Assembly: GCA_031216915.1 (NCBI GenBank)
Contig: CM062293.1
Span: 152,590,285 to 152,654,284, forward strand
Direction: 5' to 3'
Length of the DNA: 64,000 nucleotides
DNA from: Pictodentalium vernedei
Lineage: Eukaryota; Mollusca; Scaphopoda; Dentaliida; Dentaliidae
The notes under the pieces were generated by a model. The model was not told the origin of the DNA, made no database searches, and saw only the letters and a list, made by a program, of their open reading frames with translations. Made by a program: the position numbers and the translations under genes. Shown here in pieces: positions 13,225 through 23,530 of the stretch. Position 1 is the first letter of the stretch; each line of letters opens with the position of its first letter.

Positions 13225-13960
13225 CGGTTATCTTAATTATTTGGTAAATCTCCCCGACAGCCGATGGTGTAAAGTAATGTTCCTGAGAACTTTCAACTCA
13301 AATATCAAGACGGGATGGATGGTTCAAGTCATGGAGCTAGTAGAAAACTACTCATTGGAGATCTCGGACCTTGACGTTGGAGCAAACCAGGGCAAAAAGA
13401 TCGTCAGAGAAAGGGTCATGGAGGATTGTAACCAAATTGGCGAGAGGGGGTCAAATCAAAGAGATCTTTGGATGGCCTGCGTGATAAAGATAAGCCTGGT
13501 TTTGAAGAGTACCTTGATGACACCTTTGGGGGGTCACTGTTGTTCAAGCTGAGGTCGCGGTCCCTGGAGCTGAGGGGAAAAATTGGGAAAAACAGTGAAA
13601 AGGAGTGCCAGATGTGTAACTTGGGCGTGGTGGAGATCCTGGAACACTTTCTTATAGAATGCCCAAAATACCAGTCTAAAAGAACTAGATTCACGGGGAG
13701 TATAATGGAGAAGTGGGATGGGAGAATGAAGGACATGTGGTTAGGGGGCGACTCAAAGGAGAGGGTTAATATACTAATCGGAGAGATTGGGAAGAATGAG
13801 GCAAGGGATGTCATCAAGCAGTTCGTCTCCGAGTGTTGGGAGGAGAGAAGAAGCACGGGAATAGGGAGGCAGTTGGTAGAACATGTGTAACCAAGGCCTT
13901 CTCATACGAGAACCGCGACAAATCAGCGGCCGGCCGAAGTGTTATTATTATTATGATCGC
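13225..13960 (+). mobile_element. Non-LTR retrotransposon 3' fragment
   Basis: 5'-truncated LINE. The C-terminal part of a LINE ORF2 is readable in two frames: about 13232-13480 in one (with LPDSRW near the start), then 13468-13890 in another. The second frame has the Cys/His motif typical of LINE C-termini, CQMC followed by HFLIEC (C47, C50, H60 and C65 of that frame), after a YLDDTFGGSLLFKLR stretch. The frame change near 13470-13490 marks it as dead. After the stop at 13888-13890 a short 3' UTR runs to a TTATTATTATTA tail near 13945-13956. The left edge is exactly where the 4.25 kb array stops. No RT catalytic domain remains. The clade was not determined. Confidence 0.75.
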
Positions 13961-14225
13961 CAAATCAAGTGCGATTACATCAATCAAACTTCAGTCTTAT
14001 TGTAAAAACGCTGTATGAGTATCTCACCAGAGGTCAGAACTTTGATAACAACTTCAGAAGAACTTATAAAAACAAACTTTTAAAGTTGAGTTGTGCCAAA
14101 CAACACCCAAGAAGAAGTAAATCATTTGGGGTTTGCATGTCGGCGTTGGAGCACACATACTGTCATTCTGTTATTCAATGCAGTGGATTTATAAAATGGA
14201 TTTTATATTTCATTATTCATTATGG
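13961..14225. other. No gene recognised
   Basis: AT-rich sequence between the LINE tail and the next element. Short frames here (for example 13969-14415) run into the GATCCGTCCCC motif repeats and look fortuitous. Confidence 0.6.
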
Positions 14226-14236
14226 ATCGGTCTCGT

Positions 14237-14928
14237 TTTCGAATCGATCCGCCCCCAAGGACGAACCATCCCTAGACGATCCATCCCCAGACGATCCGTC
14301 CACAGTCGATCCGTCCCCATGTACCGTAGTCAATCCGGCCCCAATTAATTGTAGTTATTTTTATTGTAGTATAGTTGGCAAAATTAAATATGAAATAGCA
14401 GAAATACAAAAATGAAATGAAAACTTGTATTTTAACGACTTGTTTTTTTACTTAACACATATCATTAGTCTATTCACAACCCTTGTATAAACATAAGCAT
14501 AAATGTTTTAACTGTGTTATAACAGTAAAGTCAATCAACTATGATTTCTGTATAAACGAAAACAGATTAATCTGATTAATCTCATATAAAGGGTTAAATA
14601 AAATTTGATATATGTACGATATGTATTCTGGTATTCATCTAATTTTCACTTCATTGATGCAAAAACTGAAAAACAATAGTTAATCAGGTAAAGGGTTAAA
14701 TAAATATCATCCCTTGGTGCTCAAGTAAAATTCACTGGTGCTTGTAACAATGTTTGTTTGTATTCTCTTTATTGATTTGTTTTTCTGTTATGCTTCTTAT
14801 TAAATAAAGTTCATCTCGGAATAAATCTGCGGACGGATCGACTGGGGACGGATCGTCTTCGATGTAGAAACGGCTGACGCCGGATCATCTGGGGACGGAT
14901 CGTCTTTGGGCCGGATCGGCCTGTTACC
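14237..14928. mobile_element. Non-autonomous element with GATCCGTCCCCAGAC-repeat ends
   Basis: The ends are imperfect inverted repeats. The left end (about 14241-14340) has several direct copies of a ~15 nt motif close to GATCCGTCCCCAGAC. The right end (about 14827-14925) has the same motif on the other strand. The outer edges align as CGATCCGCCCCCAAGGACG against the reverse complement CGATCCGGCCCAAAGACG. Exact 11-bp direct repeats, ATCGGTCTCGT, lie at 14226-14236 and 14929-14939 and look like the target duplication. The interior is AT-rich with no ORF. An 11-bp duplication falls in the range known for Mutator-like elements, but that assignment is a guess. Confidence 0.75.
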
Positions 14929-14939
14929 ATCGGTCTCGT

Positions 14940-15107
14940 GCTCAATATATTTCGACTTCAGGAATAAAGGTAGGTCGTATACATTAGTCTTTAAAATAAA
15001 AAAAATATTCTGGAAAAACTCCTAATAGACCAAAAAAGCACAACAAAATGTACTAAACAATTATTTTTAAAGTTATTTTTCAACTCCCAAATTCAGAAAT
15101 TTTTTTA
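14940..15107. other. No gene recognised
   Basis: Short AT-rich spacer between two elements with repeated-motif ends. Nothing was identified. Confidence 0.5.
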
Positions 15108-15215
15108 CCAAAAGTGGGAACATTCGGCCTCAAAAGTGGGAACATTCGGCCTCGACTGAGGCCGAATGTTCCCGGAAAAATACCTGGGGCCGAATGTTCC
15201 CGAGGCCGAAAAGAC
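15108..15215. repeat. GGGAACATTCGGCCTC motif cluster, direct then inverted
   Basis: Two direct copies of GTGGGAACATTCGGCCTC are followed after a few bases by two inverted copies (GAGGCCGAATGTTCCC and GGGGCCGAATGTTCCC) and a half copy. The cluster can fold into a strong hairpin. It resembles one end of an element such as those at 14237-14928 and 26544-27000, but no second end or target duplication was found. Confidence 0.75.
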
Positions 15216-15419
15216 CCGGACCCCTAAGGAAGACAGTGACACCCCCATTAGGCTCCCCAACACCAACCTCAAAGGCCTAACAGAGAGAAGAAAGCAAAGA
15301 GAAAAACACCGCCACCCTTTCCTCCTTTGCTGCGTCCGGGCATGAGCTGTACAGTAAACTTTCACCGTCACCGTCCCTGTTAGCATTCGACGCGCAACCC
15401 ATTTCGTTGATGGACACTG

Positions 15420-15530
15420 AATTGAGGACTCGGACTCAAAACACATACTGAATCGAGGACTCGGACTCAATTTAGTGTTCAGATTTTTTGTTGAATTACC
15501 AGTGATTAACCACACGTAACAGCGATCTTG
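15420..15530. repeat. GAGTCCGAGTCC-bearing repeat (inverted relative to 26.5 and 29.7 kb)
   Basis: On the minus strand this reads GAGTCCGAGTCCTCGATTCAGT, then ATGTGTTTTGAGTCCGAGTCC, then CAATTCAGT. The same words occur on the plus strand at about 26515-26540, 29686-29735 and 30983-31020. The neighbouring TTTTTTGTTGAATTACCAGTG also matches the reverse complement of about 26478-26502. It is a dispersed repeat of unknown class. Confidence 0.65.
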
Positions 15531-15626
15531 TCGTTGTGATGGCCAGCAAAACTCGTTTAACTGTTAAACTGCCGAAACTACGGTGGCTGATTTAGGCCAC
15601 CCTCAATAGGCCACCCTCAATACTTT

Positions 15627-15982
15627 TTTTATCTCAAGATCTCGAGATAATATCTCAAGATCTCGAGAAACTATCTCAAGATCTCGAGATAATTATCTCA
15701 AGATCTCGAGATAATATCTCAATATCTCGAGATAATATCTCGAGATCTCAAGATAATATCTCAAGATCTCGAGAAACTATCTCAAGATCTCGAGATAATT
15801 ATTTCAAGATCTCGAGATAATATCTCGAGATCTCGAGATAATATCTCGAGATCTCGAGAAACTATCTCAAGATCTCGAGATAATATCTCAAGATCTCGAG
15901 ATAATATCTCGAGATAATATCTCAAGATCTCGAGAAACTTTCTCAAGATCTCGAGATAATATCTCAAGATCTCGAGATAAGC
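15627..15982. repeat. ATCTCAAGATCTCGAGATA satellite, left end
   Basis: Uninterrupted array of about 18-20 nt units built from ATCTCGAGAT and ATCTCAAGAT, each unit itself close to a palindrome. It lies just inside the left end of the giant foldback. The frame at 15782-16000 is a translation of this array and is not a gene. Confidence 0.95.
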
Positions 15983-16379
15983 ATATATAATTGATGTCAC
16001 CGACCATTAGCATGAATTCATTCAAACTGTTTATTCATTTGTCGTATCTTTTCCGACTGCAACATATTCGTGCCACCCCCCCCCCCCCTCCCATGACAAT
16101 TACACGAATCCACTCCTGTCACTCAGAAAACTTATCAACCAATCACCTTGTTGCGATGTTATGAGAGCCCTCCAACTCTCAGTCCAGCACTACCAGCACT
16201 AATATAAACCGAGTCCCGTCATCCGAACTTGCACTTGCTGGTGTCCTGTTCCCACTCCAAACCCAAAGTGTCAACCTAGCACCCGGTACCTCCTAGTGCA
16301 TACTGTAATGGGTTTTTTTACCCTAAAACTCAACGATTTCTCACTTCTTTTCCTCCCAGCCTATGCTGATTATAGTGAT

Positions 16380-16560
16380 GTTTACCCTAAAACACAAAGT
16401 TTATTCACTACTTTACAAGACACACACCCATAAATACTAAATATTTCCTTCCAGCTCCACATTGAATGGAGTGATTTGTACCACAAATAGTTCTCCCAGC
16501 TCCACGCTGAAAGATTTCATCCCCACTCCATTGGTGGATTTTTCACCTACTTTCCACTTT
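16380..16560. repeat. Degenerate tandem modules inside the foldback arms
   Basis: Units with ACCCTAAAACAC, TTTATTCACTACTTTACAAGAC and CCCAGCTCCACGCTGAA recur about every 110 bases. The mirror copies in the right arm, about 24440-24850, show three to four such modules with GTAAAGTAGTGAG and TTTTAGGGTAAA. No function is assigned. Confidence 0.55.
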
Positions 16561-18702
16561 GCTGACTGAGACATACAACATAAGTTTAACCCCATTCCCG
16601 GGTCCATTTTGAACGAGCAAATCGACGGTGCTACCCGATGTATAATAACCCTACACCAGCGACAGCTGTAAACCTACCCTAGGAGTCCCTTTCTTCTCGT
16701 TGGTTTGAAAAGTCTGGTTTAGGCGTAACTAGTTATCTCCAGCGGATACTGCTTCCAGACGATTGATTAAGGACCTAACGTATTACCAACGTCAGTGTTA
16801 GAAAAGGGCTTGCCCAGTACAAGGCTGTAGATGCTAGACAAAACCGTGAATTTATGGTCAATACCCAGCGATCTCCTGACACACAAGAGCCGTTCTCACA
16901 ATTACACACCCAAACTGAAACCCATAATCCTGAGCCCAAGAGGCGAATAGAATCCCCCTCTTGTGAATCTCAAACATGTCAGGATGGGCATGACTAACAT
17001 TGTTTCCACACAAATTCCAATTACATGTAGTAATGAAAAGACTGACCTGTCGCCCGACAAGTCTCAACGGTCCATACACCTTTCACACTCCTCCAGAGAC
17101 ATACCCGAAAGTGACAACTCCAATGGTTCGATTCCCAGTATCTCCGAACAAGATGAAGCACCCTCAACGTCGTTTACTGCACCATTAACCAGCTGCAACA
17201 TGGCACCCCAATTAACCATACGATCCCCCGTGATCATATACTCTCACTCGCTCACAGGAGGTCCCCCAGTACTTTGTGACCCCATCCCCAACGTCAACTC
17301 ATGAATCGACAGTAATACAGGACACCCCGTCCCATAAGATTGATTGGTCCCCTATGTTCTCACCGGCTGAAGCCCATTCCAACCTGGGAAACCTTAATTT
17401 CGCCATCCGTGAGAGAATAGTTCCATCAGGACCATGCGCCACTCCCTCTTAACTCACAAGATGACACAGCCACACACCCAATTTATGAGAGCAACATCTT
17501 GCCCACCCAAACCCCGATAGCGCATCACACCATTGATTTGTCCTCCAGCAATACCCAACTATGAATACACTTTTCATACTTCTCCAGTGGGACTCCCAAC
17601 AATACCCCTCAAAACGACACAACTGCGAACCACCCTGCAATGATAGTCGAAACTCAAACCCATGAACATGCCGCCCGGTTTAACCTATTGCTGCTGCAGC
17701 TCCCAAAAAATGTTTGACCCAATTGGCGGTCCTCCCAAATAAGCGAAAGTGTCCCGCTCGTCAAACAGTAAACCCCGCAATGTTCTGTTGAAAAGATGTC
17801 CCCGCGACATTTGAAACAATAAGTAGCACCCCACTTTCTATTTTGCTACTCCCGGTCCCATAAAGGGATTTCCTCCCAAAGATACCCATAGTAGCATCCC
17901 CACCGTAGGTTAACTGCCATTTGGTGCCTTCCCCACCCTATATATCACATAAACCCCTCCCGGGGCGCAACAACAGTTTCCCTTCCTCCTAGTACCCTAA
18001 AAGGTAAGGGGGACCTTCCTCAAGAGGATTGAAGCCTGCCAATGATATAAGGGAAAGATGATCTCATGACACAAGAGCATCGCCTGCCCCTATCTGGTTA
18101 TAACACATCCACTTCCTCCTTTTCGCTACTCCGTTTCCCACAAAGAGCCCCTTTCCCGACAGACCCGAGTAGCTCCCTTGATCCCCGATTTATCGGCAGT
18201 CTGATGCCTCCTGGCCCCTATATGCCCTCCTCTCCGAAGATTTCTGCCTAGTTTGGGGTGCATCACCACCTCCTTTTCTAATCTGAGTCTAAACACTGAA
18301 AATTCTGGAAAACTCTCATCCAAATGCTACATGTGGTAGGTAGGTATCTGTTAGATGCAGGCCTGTGTGCCCAGAAATGTTTGCAATTTTCATAAGATTC
18401 TTCCGAATCTTCACTGTCATATTTAAATTAATGATTGGGGTTTGACAGCATTCTCCCTACCAGCTCATATAGCGACTATATCAGTCCTATTGGTGGAGAA
18501 AACACATGAATGCGCTCAAAACTATTGCCAACTATTGTTGGGGAGGTGAGTTGACCATGTCAGAAGCCTTTAACCGAGTGCGCTTCGGATTTTTCTCAGA
18601 GTCTGAACAAACTAATAATTAAGAATGGAAGGTGAGAAGTATATATATAACATTTAAAGGGCCACGCACGTTCGTGTTTCAAAAATGTTTTTTTTTATAA
18701 AA

Positions 18703-18849
18703 CCAACTGCATGACATTCCCCGTGTCAAAATAGCTATGTAAATTCTCGGGGAAACATACGAAATGCCCAGAAGTGCTAAAAAAACGGTCCTCGACAACG
18801 CAATGTTTACCACATAAATAAGCTAAAATAGTTTTTTGTGGTAATAAAA
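18703..18849. other. Loop of the giant foldback
   Basis: Unpaired stretch between the innermost matching points, TTCGTGTTTCAAAAATG on the left and TTTTGAAACACGAA on the right. No ORF or known motif is seen. It is the only part of the element without a partner in the other arm. Confidence 0.6.
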
Positions 18850-19591
18850 TATAAAAAAAAAAAAATTTTGAAACACGAACTTGCGTGGCCCTTTAAATGT
18901 TATATATATACTTCTCACTTTTAGTTCTTGATGAGTTGTTTGTTCAACCTCTAGGAAAATATTCGAAGTGCATTCGGTTTAAGGCTTCTGACACGGTCAA
19001 CTCACCTTCCTAACAATAGTTGGCATTGGTTCTGAACGCATTTATGCGTTTTCTACACCAATAGGACTGATATAGTCGCTATATGAGCTGGCAGGGAGAA
19101 TGCTGTTAAAACCCAATCGTTAAGTCAAATATGACAGTGAAGATTGGGAAGAATCTTATTATGAAAATTGCAAGCATTTCTGGGCAGACAGGCCTGCATT
19201 TAACAGCTGTCTACCTACCGCATGCAGCATTTAGTTTAAACAATATTTATTCAAGAATTTGTTATTTGTGTACATTAAGCTAAACGATGTATACAACACG
19301 AAATACAACAGAACACAAAATAACAGAGATATAGAAATAGATATGGGTTGCTATGTAAGGTAGGGATTCGACAGAAAGCTAATAGCTTATGTTAGTCGTC
19401 TCCTTAGGTTGATTATCAGTTTTCGCAAGCAGGTAGTGTGGGTTAATAGGTGAGCTCACATATCGTTTCCCCGTGGCCCTGCTCCTGGTACGGCAGATTA
19501 ACTCTTCACCCAACGAGGATATAAGATGGCGGGTACAAACTGAATTATTGAACCACTCGAGTTTTCATTATCTACTCAACAGACACAGCTC

Positions 19592-19642
19592 GTGACCCAC
19601 CATCGGAATGAGCTCGACGAGCTCGCGCCTACGATGGGTCAC
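19592..19642 (-). other. Stem-loop in the LINE 3' UTR
   Basis: GTGACCCACCATCG (19592-19605) pairs with CGATGGGTCAC (19632-19642). Inside, GAGCTCG pairs with CGAGCTC. This could be a 3' end recognition structure for the reverse transcriptase, as known for several LINE families, but only the pairing is seen. Confidence 0.45.
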
Positions 19643-20064
19643 AGGCAATCTCTCGGAGACCAAAACTGAAAATATAATAAATTTGAGTGACAGATTTTTG
19701 ATAGTTCTGGCCAATATTGACCATAAAGCGAGGTGAAGGTGCGAGTGAGAGAGACGGACCACGGGGCAACGATATGTGAGAATGTTTAAACTACAACATG
19801 AATAAAATACAAAGATTTGAAAAAAGACAAATATCTGCCAGCTTGAATACTTAATGCATCAAATACACTCGAGAAAAACGTAAGAAGGTAGCTTGTTTCA
19901 TTCGGTTCATCTAGTAAGACGTAAAAGTATAGTGAGTAGTGGCCTCGAGCTGCAAGACAAGTTAATGGCTGCATGCGGAGAGGGGTATAGTCGTCCAGTT
20001 AAGCTTATTTGGCATTATTCCTGTTTGGTAAGATTGAATGAATTAACGTTATGTTGTAAATCAA

Positions 20065-20871
20065 TCATTGGAAACGTTTACTTGCTAAAATGAAGTCATG
20101 TACCACTTCAAAGATAAGACGGTTATCTTCGTTATTCAAAAGTTCTGAACCAAAGAGGAGTGTGGATGTATCAACTTCAAAGGGTAGCAGGTTTATTGTA
20201 TAATTACGGATATCTGATAAAATTGGACAATGAAAGAAGAAGTGATCAGGAGTCTCTTGGTTACCACACTGACAAAGTGGGTTTGGTGATAAATGATTAT
20301 CATATAGATGGGAATTAAGATTACTACACTGCAGTCGTAACCTACAATGATATATTTGGGCTGCACGAGAAGTCGCGTTACTGTAGAACCTTGGTGGTCG
20401 TTGATTATCGCCGTTCAGGAAGGTCTTAAAATGTATCAGTGACGAGTTCTCGCGGGCAGGCAGGGGTAAGTTGTTCCATTCGTCAGAAGCGCTAGGAATG
20501 AAAGAAGACTTATACAATTGTGTTCGACAAAAGGGAACTAGATGGTTCTGACTTGATCGTAGACTGAACATTGGATTCGTAGAGGAGACGAGTGGTGGGA
20601 CTTTATTTGAGATATATGGAGGTGATATACAATGATACATCTTGAAAAACTGAATTAGCTTATGTTTATGGCGCCTTTCTTGGAGAGAATCCCATCGTGT
20701 TTCCGCATACAGCAATGTTTTACTAGCACTCACGGTTGCTCCCGTAATTATTCTTGCTGCAGCAATCTGTATTTTTTCGAGTTCCGCCATTTTGGACTGG
20801 GAACAATTATCCCAAACAGTATCAGCGTATTCTAGAAGAGGTCTAATAAAAGCAAAGTATATTTTTTCCAA
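20065..20871 (-). pseudogene. LINE ORF2 C-terminal domain
   Basis: Continuation of the LINE at 20832-22094 after a frameshift. It opens with IYFAFIRPLLEYADTVWDNC, the usual thumb/connection sequence after the RT of Jockey/CR1-like LINEs. Near its end it has a Cys/His motif, CQCGNQETPDHFFFHC (C200, C202, H210, C215), of the type found at the C-terminus of these proteins. The stop is at 20065-20067. Together the two frames form the 3' two thirds of an ORF2. A terminal 'MEKIY' start is an accident of the frame. Confidence 0.85.
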
Positions 20872-22094
20872 GACAATACGGTCAAGACAAAATTTGTCCT
20901 CCTCAACAGGTCCAAACGAGACCAGGCTTTTGTGCAGATATAATCAATATGGTCATTCCATGTGCAGGTGCTGTTCAGTATTACTCCTAAATTTTTATGG
21001 TTGGACACTTCCGATATCCGTGAATCGCCTAAAAATAAAGGTGGATGGGAGATGGGGTTGCTTTTACGTGATATAAGCATACTTTCAGTTTTGTTCGGAT
21101 TGAATTCAACCAGCCATGTTTCAGCCCAATGTTCAATTGTCGCAAGGTCATTATTGATTATGGTAGAGGCTTGTTCTGGATTCTCTATAATTAGATATAA
21201 GGAGGTGTCATCAGCAAAGAGGCGTATGCTACTAAGTAAGTTTCTAGTTATGTCATTAATGTATATTAGGAACAGTAACGGCCCGAGTATCGACCCTTGA
21301 GGCACACCGGCATTGATGGGTCTCCACGAGGATGCCTCCGATGCTATTACGACACGCTGTGACCTATCCGCAAGATACGATTTTAAAAACAGTAACATTT
21401 CACCAGAGACGCCAGTGCTCTCCAACTTGTAGATAAGACCAGCGTGCCATACTTTATCAAAAGCCTTACTGACATCACAGAAGACTACTCTGATTTCCTT
21501 ACCTTTGTAAAGCAGGCGACAGAATTCGTCGTATATGTCAGTCAGTCGAAGGACAGTTGAATCACCGGGTGTAAAGCCTGACTGAAATTGGCTGAGAACA
21601 TTGTTGTCAATCAGAAATTGCCACAAGCGTTTGAATACACATTTTTCGAATAATTTACCAACACAGCTGATCAATGATATTGGGCGATAATTGGTTACTG
21701 AATTTGAGGGTTGTTTTTTTAGGATCGGGGAGACATTTGCTTTTTTCCACAGTGAGGGGAAGTATGAGTTATTCAGTAGTATATTAAATAAGATTGAAAG
21801 TGGCTCGCACAAGGAGGATTTACATTCTTTAAGGAGACGCGGGCTTATTAGATCGGGACCAGACGCCTTGGACACTTTTATCGACTTCATAGCAGAATAT
21901 ACTTCGTCACAATGTAAAGTGATAGAATCAATACCATGGGAAACTTGTGGTGGTGCGTCTGGTAAGGAAGCATTCGAATCGTCAACTGTTGAGATAGAAC
22001 TGAAGTATTCATTGAACACCTCGCCTTTCTCAGCACTTGAAGAGTAAATTTTGTTTGAGTGGATGAGAGTGGGAATTCCTATCAATATGGTCAT
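20832..22094 (-). pseudogene. LINE ORF2 reverse transcriptase domain, frameshifted
   Basis: This frame encodes most of a LINE reverse transcriptase that would copy its own RNA at a nicked target. Visible RT motifs in order, by residue of this frame: YRPIS 136-140, SGFTPGDST 172-180, VVFCDVSKAFD 203-213 with the first catalytic Asp at 207, GVPQGSILGPLLF 263-275, and the catalytic FADDT box at 293-297. The N-terminal endonuclease is missing because of 5' truncation. The first ~9 residues come from the duplicated 97-bp segment and not from the original protein. After LLRRTNF the frame is lost through an indel near 20890-20910, and the true continuation is the frame at 20065-20871. The palm is otherwise intact, which suggests a fairly recent insertion. 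Confidence 0.88.
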
Positions 22095-22177
22095 TCCATG
22101 TGCAGGTGCTGTTCAGTATTACTCCTAAATGTTTATGGTTGGACACTTCCGATATCCGTGAATCGCCTAAAAATAAA
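22081..22177 (-). repeat. 97-bp copy of an internal LINE segment at its 5' end
   Basis: It is identical to 20943-21039 except for one base (G for T in AAATGTTTATGG). In the sense of the LINE it lies at the extreme 5' end, next to the target duplication, while the original lies within ORF2 just after the RT core. Confidence 0.95.
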
Positions 22178-23185
22178 AATGCATGCAACATTTGGATGAG
22201 AGAGTTTTCCAGAACTTTTAGTGTTTAGACTCAGATAAGAAAAGGAGGTGGTGATGCACCCAAGCTAGACAGAACTCTCCGAGGAGGAGGGCATATAGGG
22301 ACCAAGAGGCATCAGATTGCCGGTAAATCGGGGATCTAGGGAGCTACTCAGGTCAGCCGGGAAAGGGGCTCTTTGTGGGAAAGGGAGTAGCGAAAAGGAG
22401 GGGTGGATGCGTTGTAACCTGGTAGGGATAGGCGATACTCTCGTGTCATGAGAGCATTTTCCCCTTATATCATTGGCAGGATTCAATCCTCTGGAGGATG
22501 GTCCCCTCTTTCTTCTTGGGGTACCATGAGGAAGGGGAACTGTTGTTGCGCCCAAAGAGGGGTTTACTTGATATAGGCTGAAGGGAGGCACCAGATGGCC
22601 AGTTAATCGACGGTGGGGATGCTACTGTGGGTATCTTTGGGAGGAAATCCCTTTATGGGACCGGGAGTAGCAAAAGGGAAAGTGGGGTGCTACTTGTTGT
22701 TTCAAATGTCGCGGGGGCATCTTTTCAACACAACATTGCGGGGTTTACTGTTTGGCGGGCGGGCGGGGCATTTTCGCTTATTTGGGAGGACCGCAATTTG
22801 GTCAAACATTTTTTGGGGAGCTGTAGCAGCGATAGGTCAAACCGGGCGGTATGTTCACGGGTTTGAGTTTCAACTATCATTGCAGGGTGGGTCGCAGTGG
22901 TGTCGTTTTGTGGGGTATAGTTGGGAGTCCCACTGGAGGAGTAAGAAAAGCGTATTCATAGTTGGATATTGGAGGACAAATCAATGGTGTGATGTGCTGT
23001 TGGGGTTTGGGTGGGCAAAATGTTGCTCTCATAAATTGGGTGTGTGTCTGTGTCACCTTGTGAGTTAAGGGTGAGTGGTCTGTGGCACGTGGTCCAGGTG
23101 GAACTATGCTCTCGTGGATGGCGAAATTAAGGTTTCCCAGGCTGGAATGGGTTTCAGTCGGTAAGAACATAGGGGACCAATCAAT

Positions 23186-23530
23186 TTATTTATTTATTTA
23201 TTTGTTGTTGTTTAAGATCACATAGTTCTGCGCAATGGCTAATCATGACAGTTTTACGGGTGGAGAAAGCCGGAGCACTCGAAAAGAACCACCGAGCAAC
23301 AGCGAGCAACTGTCAGTTCCCCAACATACTAACTCCACACAAGCAGGGTCGGCATTGGTTGAAGACAGGTGCTCCATCGACATGCAGTACGCATTAGTAC
23401 ACAGCGCCACCGTGCCCCCACGTAGGCAGTGGGGGTGAAGTGTCTTTCCTAAGGACACAACGCGGTTGCGGAACCAAGGACCTCTCGTCTTGTAGCTTGC
23501 ACGTATACTTACTGAGCCACGGCGCCCCCA
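23186..23530 (-). mobile_element. tRNA-derived SINE with target duplication
   Basis: 345-bp insertion in the right arm of the giant foldback. Exact 12-bp duplications, GGACCAATCAAT, flank it at 23174-23185 and 23531-23542, and the left arm has this site uninterrupted near 17330-17350. Read on the minus strand it starts GGGGGCGCCGTGGCTCAGTAAG, giving an A box, and has GGTTCCGCAACC as the B box about 40 bases on. The middle contains GTGTCCTTAGGAAAGACACTT, a block shared by many metazoan SINEs. It ends in AACAACAACAAATAAATAAATAAA. Transcription by RNA polymerase III and mobilisation by a LINE are expected from the family. The frames at 23235-23438 and 23243-23590 are not genes. Confidence 0.92.

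Larger units (their letters stand above)
19233..22180 (-). mobile_element. Non-LTR retrotransposon (CR1/Jockey-like), 5'-truncated
   Basis: Insertion in the right arm of the giant foldback. Flanking 13-bp direct repeats are GCATGCAGCATTT (19220-19232) and GCATGCAACATTT (22181-22193), which differ at one base. The uninterrupted left arm shows the same site once, near 18318-18335. Sense is minus: RT region 22078-20872, C-terminal domain to 20065, then about 0.8 kb of 3' UTR with AATAAA near the end. The coding part is broken by a frameshift near 20890-20910. The 5' end is odd because its last 97 bases repeat an internal part of the element. Confidence 0.9.

Noticed and set aside
15627-15982. 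CRISPR-like array
   Set aside because: The units are near-palindromic and contiguous without unique spacers, and the window is eukaryotic.
15782-16000. Repetitive 72-residue frame with LEILSRD repeats
   Set aside because: Direct translation of the CTCGAGAT satellite.
16858-18323. Several 60-113 residue frames in the left arm of the foldback, with partners at 22265-24635
   Set aside because: The mirror arm does not keep the same frames, and no domain is present.
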